This document shows positions 52,278 through 61,965 of a DNA stretch of 64,000 nt, piece by piece. Source of the stretch: Nocardia africana NBRC 100379 (GTDB taxonomy: Bacteria; Actinomycetota; Actinomycetes; Mycobacteriales; Mycobacteriaceae); NCBI RefSeq assembly GCF_001612635.1, contig NZ_BDAV01000014.1, forward strand, positions 1-64,000, written 5' to 3'. The notes under the pieces are model-generated. The model saw only the letters and a list, made by a program, of their open reading frames with translations. It was not told where the DNA came from and did not search any database. The position numbers and the translations under genes were made by a program. Position 1 is the first letter of the stretch; the number at the start of each line of letters is the position of its first letter.

Positions 52278-54014
52278 TCAGCGCGGCACGTTGCGCAGGT
52301 TCGATCGCGCCATGTCGATCATGCGGCCCACACCGCCGGTGAGCACGATCTTGCTGGCCGCGAGCGCGAAGCCGCGTACCTGCGCAGCGGTGATGTGCGG
52401 CGGGAGGGACAGGGCGTTGGGGTCGGTGACGAGGTCGACCAGGGCGGGGCCCGGATGTTCCAGCGCGTCGGAGACGGCGTTCCGGATGGCGAACGGGTCG
52501 GTCACCCGCGCCGCGTGGATGCCGGCGGCGCGGGCCACGGCGGCGAAATCGACCGGGGCGTGGTCGGTTTCGAAATTCGGCAGGCCATCCACCAGCATTT
52601 CCAGCCGCACCATACCCAGCGACGAATTGTTGAAGACGATGATCTTCACCGGCAGCCGATGCAGCGCCACGGTGAGCAGTTCCCCCATCAGCATGCCCAG
52701 TCCGCCGTCACCGGACATCGAGATCACCTGCCGGTCCGGATAGGCGAATTGCGCGCCGATGGCATGCGGCAGGGCGTTGGCCATTGTGCCGTGCAGGAAC
52801 GACCCGATCACCCGGCGGCGGCCGTTCGGGGTCAGATAGCGGGCCGCCCACACATTGCACATGCCGGTGTCGACGGTGAAGATCGCGTCGTCGGAGGCGA
52901 GTTCGTCGAGGATGTCGGCGGCGTATTCGGGGTGAATCGGCTTGTGGTCGGCGACATTTCGGGTGTATGCGTCGACGACCTGCTCGAGCAGCCGGCAGTG
53001 CTCGCCGAGCATGCGGTCCAGGAATTCGCGGTCTGATTTCTGCTCCAGCAGGGGCAGGACCGCGCGCACGGTGTCGCGAACGTCGCCGTGCACGGCCAGT
53101 TGCAGTGGCGTGCGGCGGCCGAGGCGGGCGGCATCATGGTCGATCTGCACGGTGTTGGTTCCCGGCAGGAATTCGTCGTAAGGGAAATCGGTGCCGAGCA
53201 GGAGAACCAGATCGGCCTCGTGCATGGCCTTGTAGCAGGCGCCGTAGCCGAGCAGGCCGCTCATTCCCACGTCGTAGGGATTGTCGAACTGGATCCATTC
53301 CTTCCCGCGCAGGCTGTGCCCGATGGGTGCGTGCAGCATCTCGGCGAGCCGCATCACCTCCTCGTGCGCGTCGCGCACGCCCGCACCGCAGAACAGGGTG
53401 ACGGTACGTGCCGCGTTCAGCGCATCGGCGAGCGCCCGCACCTGGCCGGCGACGGGCATGACGCGGCCGAGTTCGGAGACGAGGCTCGTTTCGCCGGTCG
53501 GATGCGCGGCGTCCAGCTGGGCGACATCGCCCGGGAGCACCACCACCGAGACCTCGTTGCGCGCCAGCGCATGCTGGATCGCGATCCGCAGCATGCGCGG
53601 CATCTGCTCGGGCCGGCTGATCATCTCGCAGTATCCGCTGCATTCGACGAAGAGCCGTTCCGGATGCGTTTCCTGGAAGAACTGCGTGCCGATCTGATCG
53701 GAGGGGATGTGGGAGGCCAGTGCCAGGACCGGTGCTCCGGTGCGGTGCGCGTCGTAGAGGCCCTGGATGAGGTGGGTGTTGCCCGGGCCGCAACTGCCCG
53801 CGCAGACGGCCAGGCGGCCGGTCAATTGCGCCTCCGCCGCGGCGGCGAAAGCGGCGGCTTCCTCGTTGCGCACATGCACCCATTCGATCTGCGGGGTGCG
53901 GCGCACCGCGTCGACGATCGGATTGAGGCTGTCCCCCACCACGCCGTAGATCCGCCGCACTCCGGCCTGTACGAGAACCTGCACGAATTGGTCGGCCACA
54001 TTCGTTTTCGCCAT
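52278..54014 (-). CDS. poxB: Pyruvate dehydrogenase (quinone)/pyruvate oxidase
   Basis: Thiamine-diphosphate flavoenzyme of 578 residues, close to PoxB/Pqo length. Shows the TPP Glu (HVRNEEAAAFAA, about 50), FAD-binding middle domain and the TPP-Mg motif GDGGLGMLMGELLTV...NNSS (about 435-465). Oxidatively decarboxylates pyruvate to acetate, passing electrons to quinone; a C-terminal membrane-binding tail is plausible. GGAGGAG precedes the ATG. Confidence 0.92.
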   Translation of the reverse strand: MAKTNVADQFVQVLVQAGVRRIYGVVGDSLNPIVDAVRRTPQIEWVHVRNEEAAAFAAAAEAQLTGRLAVCAGSCGPGNTHLIQGLYDAHRTGAPVLALASHIPSDQIGTQFFQETHPERLFVECSGYCEMISRPEQMPRMLRIAIQHALARNEVSVVVLPGDVAQLDAAHPTGETSLVSELGRVMPVAGQVRALADALNAARTVTLFCGAGVRDAHEEVMRLAEMLHAPIGHSLRGKEWIQFDNPYDVGMSGLLGYGACYKAMHEADLVLLLGTDFPYDEFLPGTNTVQIDHDAARLGRRTPLQLAVHGDVRDTVRAVLPLLEQKSDREFLDRMLGEHCRLLEQVVDAYTRNVADHKPIHPEYAADILDELASDDAIFTVDTGMCNVWAARYLTPNGRRRVIGSFLHGTMANALPHAIGAQFAYPDRQVISMSGDGGLGMLMGELLTVALHRLPVKIIVFNNSSLGMVRLEMLVDGLPNFETDHAPVDFAAVARAAGIHAARVTDPFAIRNAVSDALEHPGPALVDLVTDPNALSLPPHITAAQVRGFALAASKIVLTGGVGRMIDMARSNLRNVPR

Positions 54015-54583
54015 GCGCTCTCCTCCACCGCTGTGATCGGCGCCGGCGTATTCGCCGTCGCCCGGAGCCGAAGCTCCCTTCCCGGATGAACAGATTCGCG
54101 ATCGCCACGAATACTACCGGGCAGGGCGGAGCGGAAATGTCGGCGGACATCACGCCTGGCCGCTGTACCGCCGTCGGTGAAATTGCGATTCGCATATTCA
54201 CAACGCATTTCGGCCGGATGAACGACCGGTTCTCCCATCGATACCTCCTGATCCGAAGTGGTTGGCGGACAGTGGATACCGACCCGCGACAGGTGGTCGG
54301 TAACCGACTGCCGATACGTCGGGCAACCGGCACACGTCATTGATCACACACCGCTGTGATTTGGATGTGATAGGTGATCGGACGTTCGTACATCGGTGCG
54401 CTCCTGCGTGTTTCGGCAATGGCGGGCCCGATAGCCAGTACACTCCACACGTCCCGCATCCGGAATGGGCCAGTGCCCGAATGCTTTTCACGGATCCCGG
54501 ACATTCACTACGGGGACCGAACTTCGAACGCCACCACAGGGTGGCTTCCAGAAACAGGCTCGATCGTCAGGGAGGCTAAAGAT
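54015..54583. other. Long intergenic region between poxB and the XRE regulator
   Basis: No gene is supported in these 569 bp; the frames here are short and lack ribosome sites. The central part (54190-54380) is less GC-rich. It contains a cluster of GTGAT words: ATCAC at 54343-54347, GTGAT at 54356, 54367 and 54374. It must hold the promoters of both divergent genes. Confidence 0.5.
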
Positions 54584-55480
54584 ATGTCCGTCACCGGCAG
54601 CACCCTCGCCCGCCGCGCCCTGGGGCGCGAACTGCGCCGCCTCCGCGAGGCCAAGGGGTTGAAACAGGCCGCCGCCGCCCGCGCCGCCGAAACCTCACCC
54701 CAGTCCATCGGCCGCATCGAGGAGGGGCTGTCCACGAGAACCACTGGGCTGCAGGTGAATGCTCTGTGCGATTTCTATGAGGCGTCGGATGAGGAACGGC
54801 GGACCTTGCTGAGGTTGGTATCCGAGGTGCGGGCATCACGGGAGCGTGGAGGTGGGTGGTGGAGGAGTTATGCCGATGAACTCGGCACCGGTTTCGACCA
54901 CTACCTCTCGCTGGAAGAGGCCGCCTGCAAGATGATCGCATGGAAGGTCGCGATCGTCCCCGGCCTGCTCCAGACGGCCAGTTATCGCCGCGCCATAGCC
55001 TGGACCGAGTCGCCAACCGCCCCCTCCGAACAGATCGAGAAGCGAGTGGAGATGGCAACGCATCGACAAGCCCGTCTCGACGACCCCGCCTTTACGATGG
55101 ACGTGCTGCTGTGGGAGGCCGTTCTGCGAGACCAGATCGGCGGGCCGGCTGTCATGTGCGACCAGCTCCTGCACCTCACGAAAGTCACTCAGAGGCCCAA
55201 TGTTTCGGTCCGCGTCGTCCCGTTCGGAGCGACGAACCACCTCGGCTCGTGCGTCGGCTCGGCGATCCTGATGGAGTTCCCCGTGCTTCCGCACTCCAGG
55301 ATCACCGAGCCACCTATCGTCTATGTCGAAGAATTCGCCGGGGACTTGTACCTCGAACGCGAACCCGAAGTGAACCGTTATAGGGCTGCGCTGCAGGAGA
55401 TCAGCCGTGTAGCGTTGGATCAGGACGTGTCCAGAGATCTGATCCTGGCGGTAGCGAAGGAGTTCGCGAGTGAACATTGA
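54584..55480 (+). CDS. XRE-family regulator with DUF5753 sensor domain
   Basis: The 298-residue product has an N-terminal Cro/C1 helix-turn-helix (about 8-65; AAARAAETSPQSIGRIEEGL) and the DUF5753 domain (VPGLLQTASYRRAIAW, VVPFGATNHLG). GGAGG lies 8 nt before the ATG. Such genes are paired with a small DUF397 gene throughout actinobacteria, as here, and are linked to development and antibiotic control. Overlaps the DUF397 gene by 11 bp. Confidence 0.93.
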   Translation: MSVTGSTLARRALGRELRRLREAKGLKQAAAARAAETSPQSIGRIEEGLSTRTTGLQVNALCDFYEASDEERRTLLRLVSEVRASRERGGGWWRSYADELGTGFDHYLSLEEAACKMIAWKVAIVPGLLQTASYRRAIAWTESPTAPSEQIEKRVEMATHRQARLDDPAFTMDVLLWEAVLRDQIGGPAVMCDQLLHLTKVTQRPNVSVRVVPFGATNHLGSCVGSAILMEFPVLPHSRITEPPIVYVEEFAGDLYLEREPEVNRYRAALQEISRVALDQDVSRDLILAVAKEFASEH

Positions 55481-55676
55481 TCTATCCGGCGCCCAATGGT
55501 TCAAGTCCAGCCGCAGCACATCTCAGAAGGAGTGCGTCGAGGTCGCGCACTTGAGCGAAGGCCACGTCGGCGTCCGCGACTCCAAGAACCCCACCGGCCC
55601 AGCCCTCGTCTTCGCCCCCACCGAGTGGGACGCGTTCACCGCCCGACTCGAGAGCGGCGGCTTCGACCTCACCTAA
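55470..55676 (+). CDS. DUF397-domain protein
   Basis: The 68-residue product has the typical WFKSSRSTSQKECVEVAHL, VGVRDSKNPTGPALVF, then EWDAFTARLE. GTG start within the XRE gene. DUF397 proteins work with the neighbouring XRE/DUF5753 regulator, possibly as antagonist or toxin-antitoxin-like partner (not settled). Followed by a strong terminator. Confidence 0.93.
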   Translation: MNIDLSGAQWFKSSRSTSQKECVEVAHLSEGHVGVRDSKNPTGPALVFAPTEWDAFTARLESGGFDLT

Positions 55677-55687
55677 CCGTCTGTGCC

Positions 55688-55725
55688 ACAAGGGCGTTCG
55701 AGCCAATACGCTCGAACGCCCTTGT
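55688..55725 (+). terminator. Hairpin terminator after XRE-DUF397
   Basis: Perfect 16-bp arms ACAAGGGCGTTCGAGC and GCTCGAACGCCCTTGT with a 6-nt CAATAC loop, 12 bp after the DUF397 stop. Confidence 0.9.
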
Positions 55726-55885
55726 CGTATCGTCATATCCACAAAGCTTCGAGCCGGAAACCTTCGTCCGTTACACAGAGACCGGCCACCCCCGGCGGCA
55801 TTTCCCGCCGCCATCCCGACGCGCCAAGCTCTGCCGTCAGTCACTCCCAGTGGAGGTTGAGCGCCTAAAGTACAGCAAGCCAGTC

Positions 55886-55939
55886 GTTACTATATGTTAA
55901 GCACCATAAAGTATAGTAACGAGGCGCTTACTATACTTT
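55886..55939. repeat. Three TTACTATA repeats before the Fic gene, candidate operators
   Basis: GTTACTATATGTTA (55886-55899), the reverse copy AAAGTATAGTAAC (55908-55920) and CTTACTATACTTT (55927-55939). Copies 1 and 2 form an inverted pair and copy 3 matches the reverse of copy 2 in 12 of 13 bases. A fourth diverged copy (AAAGTACAGCAAG) may lie at 55867-55879. The AT-rich iterons end 21 bp before the Fic ATG. Confidence 0.75.
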
Positions 55940-55959
55940 GCCGCTTCAAGGAGCCTGAT

Positions 55960-57150
55960 ATGAGTTGGCCGTCGCACCGCAAGGAGAAGCGGGACTGGCA
56001 GGCGCGCGTACGGCAGGGCTCTCGCGCCGATCGCCTACTCGACCGCGTCGAGGTCTCCATTCCCCCGAGCATCGCGGAACTCGACTTCGACGCTGTCGGC
56101 TCGGTCGCTCGCGCACAGGAGGACGCCGTCATCGCGGTGGCGCGGCTGGAAGCCGGCTTCGGGGCCTACCTCGCACCCCTGGCAGACTTTCTGCTGCGTA
56201 GCGAATCGGTGGCGTCGTCGAAGATCGAGCACATCGACGCGGGCTGGCGAGCGTTCGGCAAAGCCGTCGCGGGAGCCAAGGCAAGCGACGAGGCCCTGTC
56301 GCAACTGGCGGCGGTTCGGGCCTTGGCGGCCATGGTCGATCGAGCGGCACACGAGGACATCACACTCGAGATGCTGCTCGACGCCCATCGCACGCTGATG
56401 TCGCCGGACTACTACACCGCCCGCGATTCGGGGCAATTGCGCGACGTCCAGAACTGGATCGGCGGCAGCGATTACACGCCCCTCGACGCACTGTATGTAC
56501 CACCGCCGCCGGATCTGGTTCCCGCGATGATGGCCGACCTGCTGCGCTTCGCCAATCGAACCGATGTGCCGATCGTCGCGCAGGCCGCGATCGCCCATGC
56601 TCAATTCGAGTCGATTCACCCGTTCACCGACGGCAACGGACGTATCGGAAGGGCGTTGATCAGCGCGATTTTCCGGCGTCGCCGGCTCACCCACCGCGTG
56701 ACTGTTCCGTTGGCGTCGGTCATGCTTGCCGACACCCACCGCTATTTCGCTCACCTCGACGGCTATCGTGCGGGACGCGCCGACGAACTGGTCGAGTACT
56801 TCGCTCACGCCGCGATCCATTCCAGCTCGGCAGCTGAAGAGTCTGCCCTCGCCTTGAGCGGACTACCGCAGCGCTGGGCCGCTGTCTCCCGACCGCGGGC
56901 GAGGTCGGCGGACGAGGCCCTGCTCGAAGCTCTCCTCGACAATCCGATCCTCAATGTGGAGATCGCGCAAAACCTCACCGGCACAACTGAAGCCAGCACA
57001 TATCGCGCGCTGGATCGCCTGACCGCCGCCGGCATCCTGGAGGTGCTTTCCGAGAGCAGACGCAGCCGCGTCTGGGCCGCGGTCGACGTGATCGCGGAGT
57101 TGGACGCGCTGAGCGCCGCGATCGGGAAACGAACTTTGCGCGGTGGTTAG
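55960..57150 (+). CDS. Fic-domain protein (AMP-transferase type) with C-terminal winged helix
   Basis: The 396-residue product has an N-terminal Fic_N-like helical domain with the inhibitory-helix motif SSKIEHI (86-92; Glu90), the complete Fic motif HPFTDGNGRIGR (220-231) and a C-terminal helix-turn-helix (about 325-385; NVEIAQNLTGTTEASTYRAL). Fic enzymes transfer AMP from ATP to a protein Ser/Thr/Tyr, and a Ser-x-x-x-Glu helix in cis blocks ATP until relieved. The motif normally ends Glu-Gly/Asn; here it is Glu-His. GGAG precedes the ATG at 55960. The C-terminal domain may bind the repeats just upstream. Confidence 0.92.
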   Translation: MSWPSHRKEKRDWQARVRQGSRADRLLDRVEVSIPPSIAELDFDAVGSVARAQEDAVIAVARLEAGFGAYLAPLADFLLRSESVASSKIEHIDAGWRAFGKAVAGAKASDEALSQLAAVRALAAMVDRAAHEDITLEMLLDAHRTLMSPDYYTARDSGQLRDVQNWIGGSDYTPLDALYVPPPPDLVPAMMADLLRFANRTDVPIVAQAAIAHAQFESIHPFTDGNGRIGRALISAIFRRRRLTHRVTVPLASVMLADTHRYFAHLDGYRAGRADELVEYFAHAAIHSSSAAEESALALSGLPQRWAAVSRPRARSADEALLEALLDNPILNVEIAQNLTGTTEASTYRALDRLTAAGILEVLSESRRSRVWAAVDVIAELDALSAAIGKRTLRGG

Positions 57151-58193
57151 CCGGCGAGCCCGTCACCTGCTGAAATCGGCGTCGGACTCGGCACGTCCGC
57201 CGCCCGTTCCGGCTTCCGCAGCGGAGCCGTGAGGGCGGCCGAGAGCGCGACGGACAGTCCGGCACCCACGATGATCCACCAGCCAGGATGGCTGGCGACC
57301 GCCAGCGTCTGCGCCGGGTGCGTCCCGATGCCGGGTACGACGACCGCACCGACCACCGCAACTCCCAATGCTTGCCCGACCTGGCGGCCGGTCGACGCGG
57401 CCGCGGAGGCGACACCGGCCTGTTCCGGGGACATGCCTGCCACCGTGGTCGCCGTGATGGGCGCGTTGAGCATGCCGAAGCCCACACCGAACAGGACGAA
57501 CGACGACACCACCGACCATCCGGATGTGGCCGGCGTCAGACCGGTCAGCAGGAGGGCCGCGGCGGCGATTCCGAAACCGCTGAGCAGCAACGGGATTCGC
57601 GGTCCATAGGTTGCGGTCAACCGGCCCGATATCGGCGCGACCAGCAGTACGGTCATGGCCACCGGCAGGAGGAATATCCCGGCGGCCGCCGCCGACAGGC
57701 CGCGGGCGTCCTGGAGATAGAACGTCGTCACCCACAGATACCCTCCGGCGGCGGCCATCCCGATCAGCGCCATCACCACACCGCCGGCGAAACCGCGCCG
57801 CGCGAACAGTCTCGGATCGATCAGCGGTTCCGGATGTCCCAGCTCGTATCGCACCAGCGCCACAGCCGCCCCGGCGGCCACGGCCATCACCACCGCGACC
57901 GCCGCCCCTCCGATGGCGCGGCCCTCGATGATCGCGTACGTGGCCGATGCGAGCACGACCACGACCAGCACCTGGCCGACCGGATCGGCGCGGCGCGGAC
58001 GCGTCGCCGCCGATTCCGGCACGAACAGCGCGCACAGCGCGATCGCCGCCACACCGATCGGCAGGTTGATCCAGAACACCGACCGCCAGCCCACCGAACC
58101 GACCAGCACTCCCCCGAGAATCGGACCGATCGCCATACTGAGGCCGTACACACCGCTCCAGACGCCGAACGCTCTGGCACGCCGCGGAGTCGG
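57147..58193 (-). pseudogene. DHA2-type MFS drug exporter, 5'-truncated
   Basis: The frame matches only the last three quarters of a 14-helix EmrB/QacA-type pump, from RARAFGVWSGVYGLSMAIGP (normally the end of TM4) to the C-terminus, about 349 residues against 470-500. The first 130 residues are missing; upstream sequence instead encodes a divergent LysR protein. The first in-frame ATG is at 58136. Motif C (GPILGG) is kept but motif A and TM1-TM4 are lost. Its stop overlaps the Fic stop. Confidence 0.75.
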
Positions 58194-58229
58194 AACCGAT
58201 GCGTTTTCGTCATCGGTACTCTGATTCGC

Positions 58230-59093
58230 GTGCCCGCCACTCTGGACATCGTCGCGCTGCGCAGCCTCGTCGCCGTGGCTACCTGCGGCGGTTTCCACCG
58301 GGCCGCGCGCGCCCTGCACCTCACCCAGTCGGCGGTGAGCCGGCACGTACAGCGGCTCGAGGATGCGCTCGGCGTCGAACTCGTGGTCCGTGAGGGCCGC
58401 GGCATTCGCTTCACACCGGCGGGCGAGCGACTGCTCGGACATGCCCGGTCCATCCTCGACGCGCACGACGACGCGGTCACCGATGTCGGCGGGCCGGCCG
58501 ACGAGCTGACCGTGGGCGCCATGGACCACGCGGCCGATCTGCTCCTTCCCGAGCTGGTCGATCGGTTGCGGGAACGCTTCCCCGCCCGGCGGATTCAGGT
58601 TCGTCTCGGCCGGAGCGCGCGACTGCGCGAGTCCGTCGACCACGGCAGCGTGGACGTCGCCCTTGTCTTGGAGCGTCTTGCCCGAGACGACCTGCCGCCA
58701 GAATCGCCTGCGTCCCGGGTGATTCCGACACGCTGGGTCGGATCATCGACCTGGCTGGGCGGGGGCGCACCGGTGCCGCTGGTGCTGTTCGATCATCACT
58801 GCGGCTTGCGATCCGGAGCAGTGGACACCCTGGCCGCGGCGCGAATCGGTTACACCGTCGCCGCCGAAGCGCCGGATCTGACGGGCATTCACGCCGCGGT
58901 CCGCGCGGGTCTGGGCGTCACCGTCCTGCCCGAGCTGGGTCGTCTGCCCCCACGGCTGCGGACCATCGGCGAGCTGCCGGCGCCACCGCCCGTCGTCGTC
59001 GGAATCCGGATCGGCGGACATGTCGAGCCGGAGGTGGCCGATGCCGTCGCCACCCTGTTCGGAGATCTGCTGCACGAGCACCTGAACGCGTAA
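58230..59093 (+). CDS. LysR-family transcriptional regulator
   Basis: The 287-residue product has the N-terminal helix-turn-helix (about 6-65; GGFHRAARALHLTQSAVSRH) and a PBP2-like ligand domain. The GTG at 58230 has no Shine-Dalgarno and lies only 37 bp from the truncated MFS frame, so the deletion that cut the MFS gene may also have removed the normal divergent promoter region. Confidence 0.87.
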   Translation: MPATLDIVALRSLVAVATCGGFHRAARALHLTQSAVSRHVQRLEDALGVELVVREGRGIRFTPAGERLLGHARSILDAHDDAVTDVGGPADELTVGAMDHAADLLLPELVDRLRERFPARRIQVRLGRSARLRESVDHGSVDVALVLERLARDDLPPESPASRVIPTRWVGSSTWLGGGAPVPLVLFDHHCGLRSGAVDTLAAARIGYTVAAEAPDLTGIHAAVRAGLGVTVLPELGRLPPRLRTIGELPAPPPVVVGIRIGGHVEPEVADAVATLFGDLLHEHLNA

Positions 59094-59105
59094 CACGTCG
59101 TGAGC

Positions 59106-59131
59106 GGGACCAGCGAGCCGCGCTCGGTCCC
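59106..59131. terminator. Hairpin between LysR and permease genes
   Basis: GGGACC and GGTCCC arms with an inner GAGC/GCTC stem lie in the 56-bp gap between convergent genes. Confidence 0.45.
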
Positions 59132-59149
59132 ACGGCCACCATTGCGATG

Positions 59150-60691
59150 TCATTCCCCACGCTTGCCCGGACCCTCCACGATCACTTCGGGTTCCGCCGG
59201 CCGCCCCGGCCACGGGCGCTCGGCGACCACCGGGAACTGACCCGTGTGATCGTGGCGAATCGCCGCTATCCGCAACACTTTCCGGCGCGTGAGGAACCAT
59301 CCTCCGACCAGTACGGGACCCATGACGCAGATCGTGGCCACGACCGCCCAGCGTTGGATCGGGTCGCTGCTGCAAGCCATCAGGGCGATCACGGCCACCA
59401 GGAACACGAGGGTGGCGATACCGGTGTAGGGGGCGCCGATCATGCGGTAGGCGGGACGGTGGGAGATGCCGTCCCACCAGCGTCGCCACAGGCGCAGCTG
59501 ACAGAGCAGAACCACCATCCACGAGACGATCGTGCCGAGTGCGGAGACGTTCAGCACGATCTCGAAAGCCTTGTCCGGCACCACCGCGTCGAGCCCGACG
59601 CCGACCAGCGCGAGCGCGCCGGTGGCCAGGATGCCGACGTAGGGCACGCCGGTGCGCGACATGCGGCCGGCGACGGCGGGGGCACTTCCGTTCGCCGACA
59701 TCGAGCGCAGGATGCGGCCGGTGGAGTACAGGCCGGCGTTGAGGCTGGAGAACGCGGCGGTGAGCACGATCAGGTTCATCATCGATCCGGCGGCGGGGAC
59801 GCCGATGCGGGCGAAGAAGGTGACGAACGGACTCTCGCCGTCACGAAAGGCGGTGTAGGGCAACAACAGTCCGAGCAGGACGAGTGAGCCGACGTAGAAC
59901 ACCCCGATGCGGGCGATGACCGAATTGATGGCGCGCGGCATCACCTCGTGCGGATTCTCGGTCTCCCCGGCCGCGATGCCGACCAATTCGACTGCGGCGT
60001 AGGCGAAGACGACGCCCGTGGTGACCGTGACGAGCGGCACCACACCGGTCGGGAACAGTCCGCCGTGATGAGCGATCACGCCGACCCCCGTCGCTTCGCC
60101 CCGGATCGCGAATCGGCCGGCGAGAAAGACCGAGCCCACGATCAGAAATCCGATGAGAGCGACGACTTTCACCAGCGCCACCCAGAATTCGAGTTCTCCG
60201 AACCATCGCACCGAGATCAAATTCGTGCCGACGACGGCGAGCAGCGCCACCAGTGCGATCACCCACTGCGGTACCACCGCGAACGCACCCCAATATCGGA
60301 CATATGTCGCGATCGCGGTGATATCGACGATGCCGGTCATACACCAGTGAAAGAAATACATCCAGCCGACGGCGAATGCGAGTTTCTCGCCATAAAATTC
60401 GCGCGCGTAGGATACGAACGATCCGGACGACGGCCGGTACAGCACCAATTCCCCCAGCGCCCGTAGCACGAAGAAGACGAAGACACCGCACACCGCGTAG
60501 ACCAGAAATAGCCCCGGACCAGCATCCGCGAGACGCCCGCCCGCACCGAGGAACAGCCCGGTGCCGATCACTCCACCGATCGCGATCATCTGCAGCTGAC
60601 GGTTGCGTAACGACTTTCGGTAGCCGTCCTGCTCGGTATGCCACGCCGCGGCCAGAGCCGACAATTCGACGGGTCGGTGGTCTGTACTCAT
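59150..60691 (-). CDS. APC-family amino acid permease
   Basis: The 513-residue product has about 12 hydrophobic helices and the AAT/APC signatures MIAIGGVIGTGLFLGAG in TM1 and the YAREFYGEKLAFAVGW region. It resembles AnsP/CycA/GabP-type proton-coupled importers; exact substrate (asparagine, D-serine/alanine or other) cannot be read. The ATG at 60691 has GGAAGG upstream. Confidence 0.92.
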   Translation of the reverse strand: MSTDHRPVELSALAAAWHTEQDGYRKSLRNRQLQMIAIGGVIGTGLFLGAGGRLADAGPGLFLVYAVCGVFVFFVLRALGELVLYRPSSGSFVSYAREFYGEKLAFAVGWMYFFHWCMTGIVDITAIATYVRYWGAFAVVPQWVIALVALLAVVGTNLISVRWFGELEFWVALVKVVALIGFLIVGSVFLAGRFAIRGEATGVGVIAHHGGLFPTGVVPLVTVTTGVVFAYAAVELVGIAAGETENPHEVMPRAINSVIARIGVFYVGSLVLLGLLLPYTAFRDGESPFVTFFARIGVPAAGSMMNLIVLTAAFSSLNAGLYSTGRILRSMSANGSAPAVAGRMSRTGVPYVGILATGALALVGVGLDAVVPDKAFEIVLNVSALGTIVSWMVVLLCQLRLWRRWWDGISHRPAYRMIGAPYTGIATLVFLVAVIALMACSSDPIQRWAVVATICVMGPVLVGGWFLTRRKVLRIAAIRHDHTGQFPVVAERPWPGRPAEPEVIVEGPGKRGE

Positions 60692-60983
60692 GACCGGACC
60701 TTCCGGTGGACAACATTGAATCTTCAAACAACGTACTGCCGCACAGCGGTGCGTTCACGAGTGGGAATATCGAAATACCGTGCGGTCGGTTCTCGCAAGT
60801 CGGCATCAGTGCCCGCTGTGCCGAGAAATTCACACCATACGAGACGAATTCGACAGCGCGGAATTCGTTGTCGCGGAACCGGCTTGCTGTCGCTGTCCGG
60901 CGATCGCCGATCCGGCCGAGCCGGCACCCGGCGATACCCTCCGGGGAATTGTCGCGAGGCGCCCCGGCGCGGAGGCTGATCTC

Positions 60984-61940
60984 GTGAACGACATTCGATA
61001 CGGTCTGCTCCTCCCCGGCGGCGTCGCGCAGTTGGAGCGTGGCGGCGCGGCCCGCAGCCTGGCCGAGTTGGCGGTGACGGCCGAAGGGATGGGATTCGAT
61101 TCGGTGTGGCTGGGCGATTCGCTGAGCCGGGCCCGGATCGAACCCCTGACGATCCTGGCGGCCGCGGCGGCGCTGACCGAGCGGATCACGCTCGGAACGG
61201 CCGCGCTGATGCCGGCCTACCGGCATCCGGTCCAGGCCGCCGCCACCCTCGCATCGCTGGACCAGCTCGCCTCGGGCCGGCTGATCCTCGGCGTCGGCGC
61301 CGGATTCCCGGAACTCAGCCGAGCCGAATTCGACCTGGTCGGCGTGGACTACCGAACCCGCTTCTCCCAGCTCGACGACACCGTGGACCTGTGGCGGCGG
61401 CTGTGGTCCGAGAACACCGACCCCTTCCACGGCAAGGTTCTGCACTACGACTGGTTGCCGGACGTGCCGCAGCCGCATCGGCCGGGCGGGCCGCCCATCT
61501 GGGCCACCGGTATCACGCCCGCGGCGCTCGCCCGGACAGGACGGCGCTACGACGGCTGGCTCCCCTACCCACCGGATGTCGACACCTACGTCGACGGCCT
61601 GACCGCGGTCCGAGCCGCCGCGACCGCCGCCGGACGAGCCGAATCATCCATCACGCCGGCGCTTTTCGCCACCGTCTACCTCAGTGACGATCCCGGCGAG
61701 GGCCGGGCAGCGCTGGACCGCTACGCACAGGCGACCTATCGGATGCCGGTCGAGACGGTCGAGACGATCCAGGTCCTGATGACCGGCACCACCGAACACG
61801 TTGCGGCGCAACTGGATCGGTACATCGCCGCGGGCGCCGAGCACATCCTCCTGCGCATCGCCGCCCTCGACCCGTCCGAGTTCGCCGGGCAACTGGCTCT
61901 GATGAAGCCCCTGCTACGGCCGTTGACGATATCGCGCTGA
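60984..61940 (+). CDS. LLM-class (F420-dependent type) oxidoreductase
   Basis: A 318-residue luciferase-like TIM barrel: RYGLLLPGG start, GFDSVWLGDSL, LTERITLGTAAL, LASGRLILGVGAGF. In mycolate actinomycetes these usually use F420. GGAGG lies 7 nt before the GTG. The open frame upstream is non-homologous. Substrate unknown. Its stop overlaps a small inverted repeat. Confidence 0.9.
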   Translation: MNDIRYGLLLPGGVAQLERGGAARSLAELAVTAEGMGFDSVWLGDSLSRARIEPLTILAAAAALTERITLGTAALMPAYRHPVQAAATLASLDQLASGRLILGVGAGFPELSRAEFDLVGVDYRTRFSQLDDTVDLWRRLWSENTDPFHGKVLHYDWLPDVPQPHRPGGPPIWATGITPAALARTGRRYDGWLPYPPDVDTYVDGLTAVRAAATAAGRAESSITPALFATVYLSDDPGEGRAALDRYAQATYRMPVETVETIQVLMTGTTEHVAAQLDRYIAAGAEHILLRIAALDPSEFAGQLALMKPLLRPLTISR

Positions 61941-61954
61941 TGTGCCACACATCA
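61938..61954. promoter_or_regulatory. Small palindrome TGATGTG-CCA-CACATCA
   Basis: Perfect 7-bp arms with a 3-nt centre begin at the stop codon of the LLM gene and end 12 bp before the ECF41-type promoter. Could be a terminator stem or an operator. Confidence 0.4.
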
Positions 61955-61965
61955 CTTCTCCGCGC

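Noticed and set aside
54086..54343. 85-residue open frame between poxB and XRE
   Set aside because: No ribosome site and no recognisable family; probably chance.
58194..58643. Upstream open extension of the MFS frame
   Set aside because: It lies antisense to the LysR gene and reads as low-complexity non-membrane sequence, so it is not the missing pump N-terminus.
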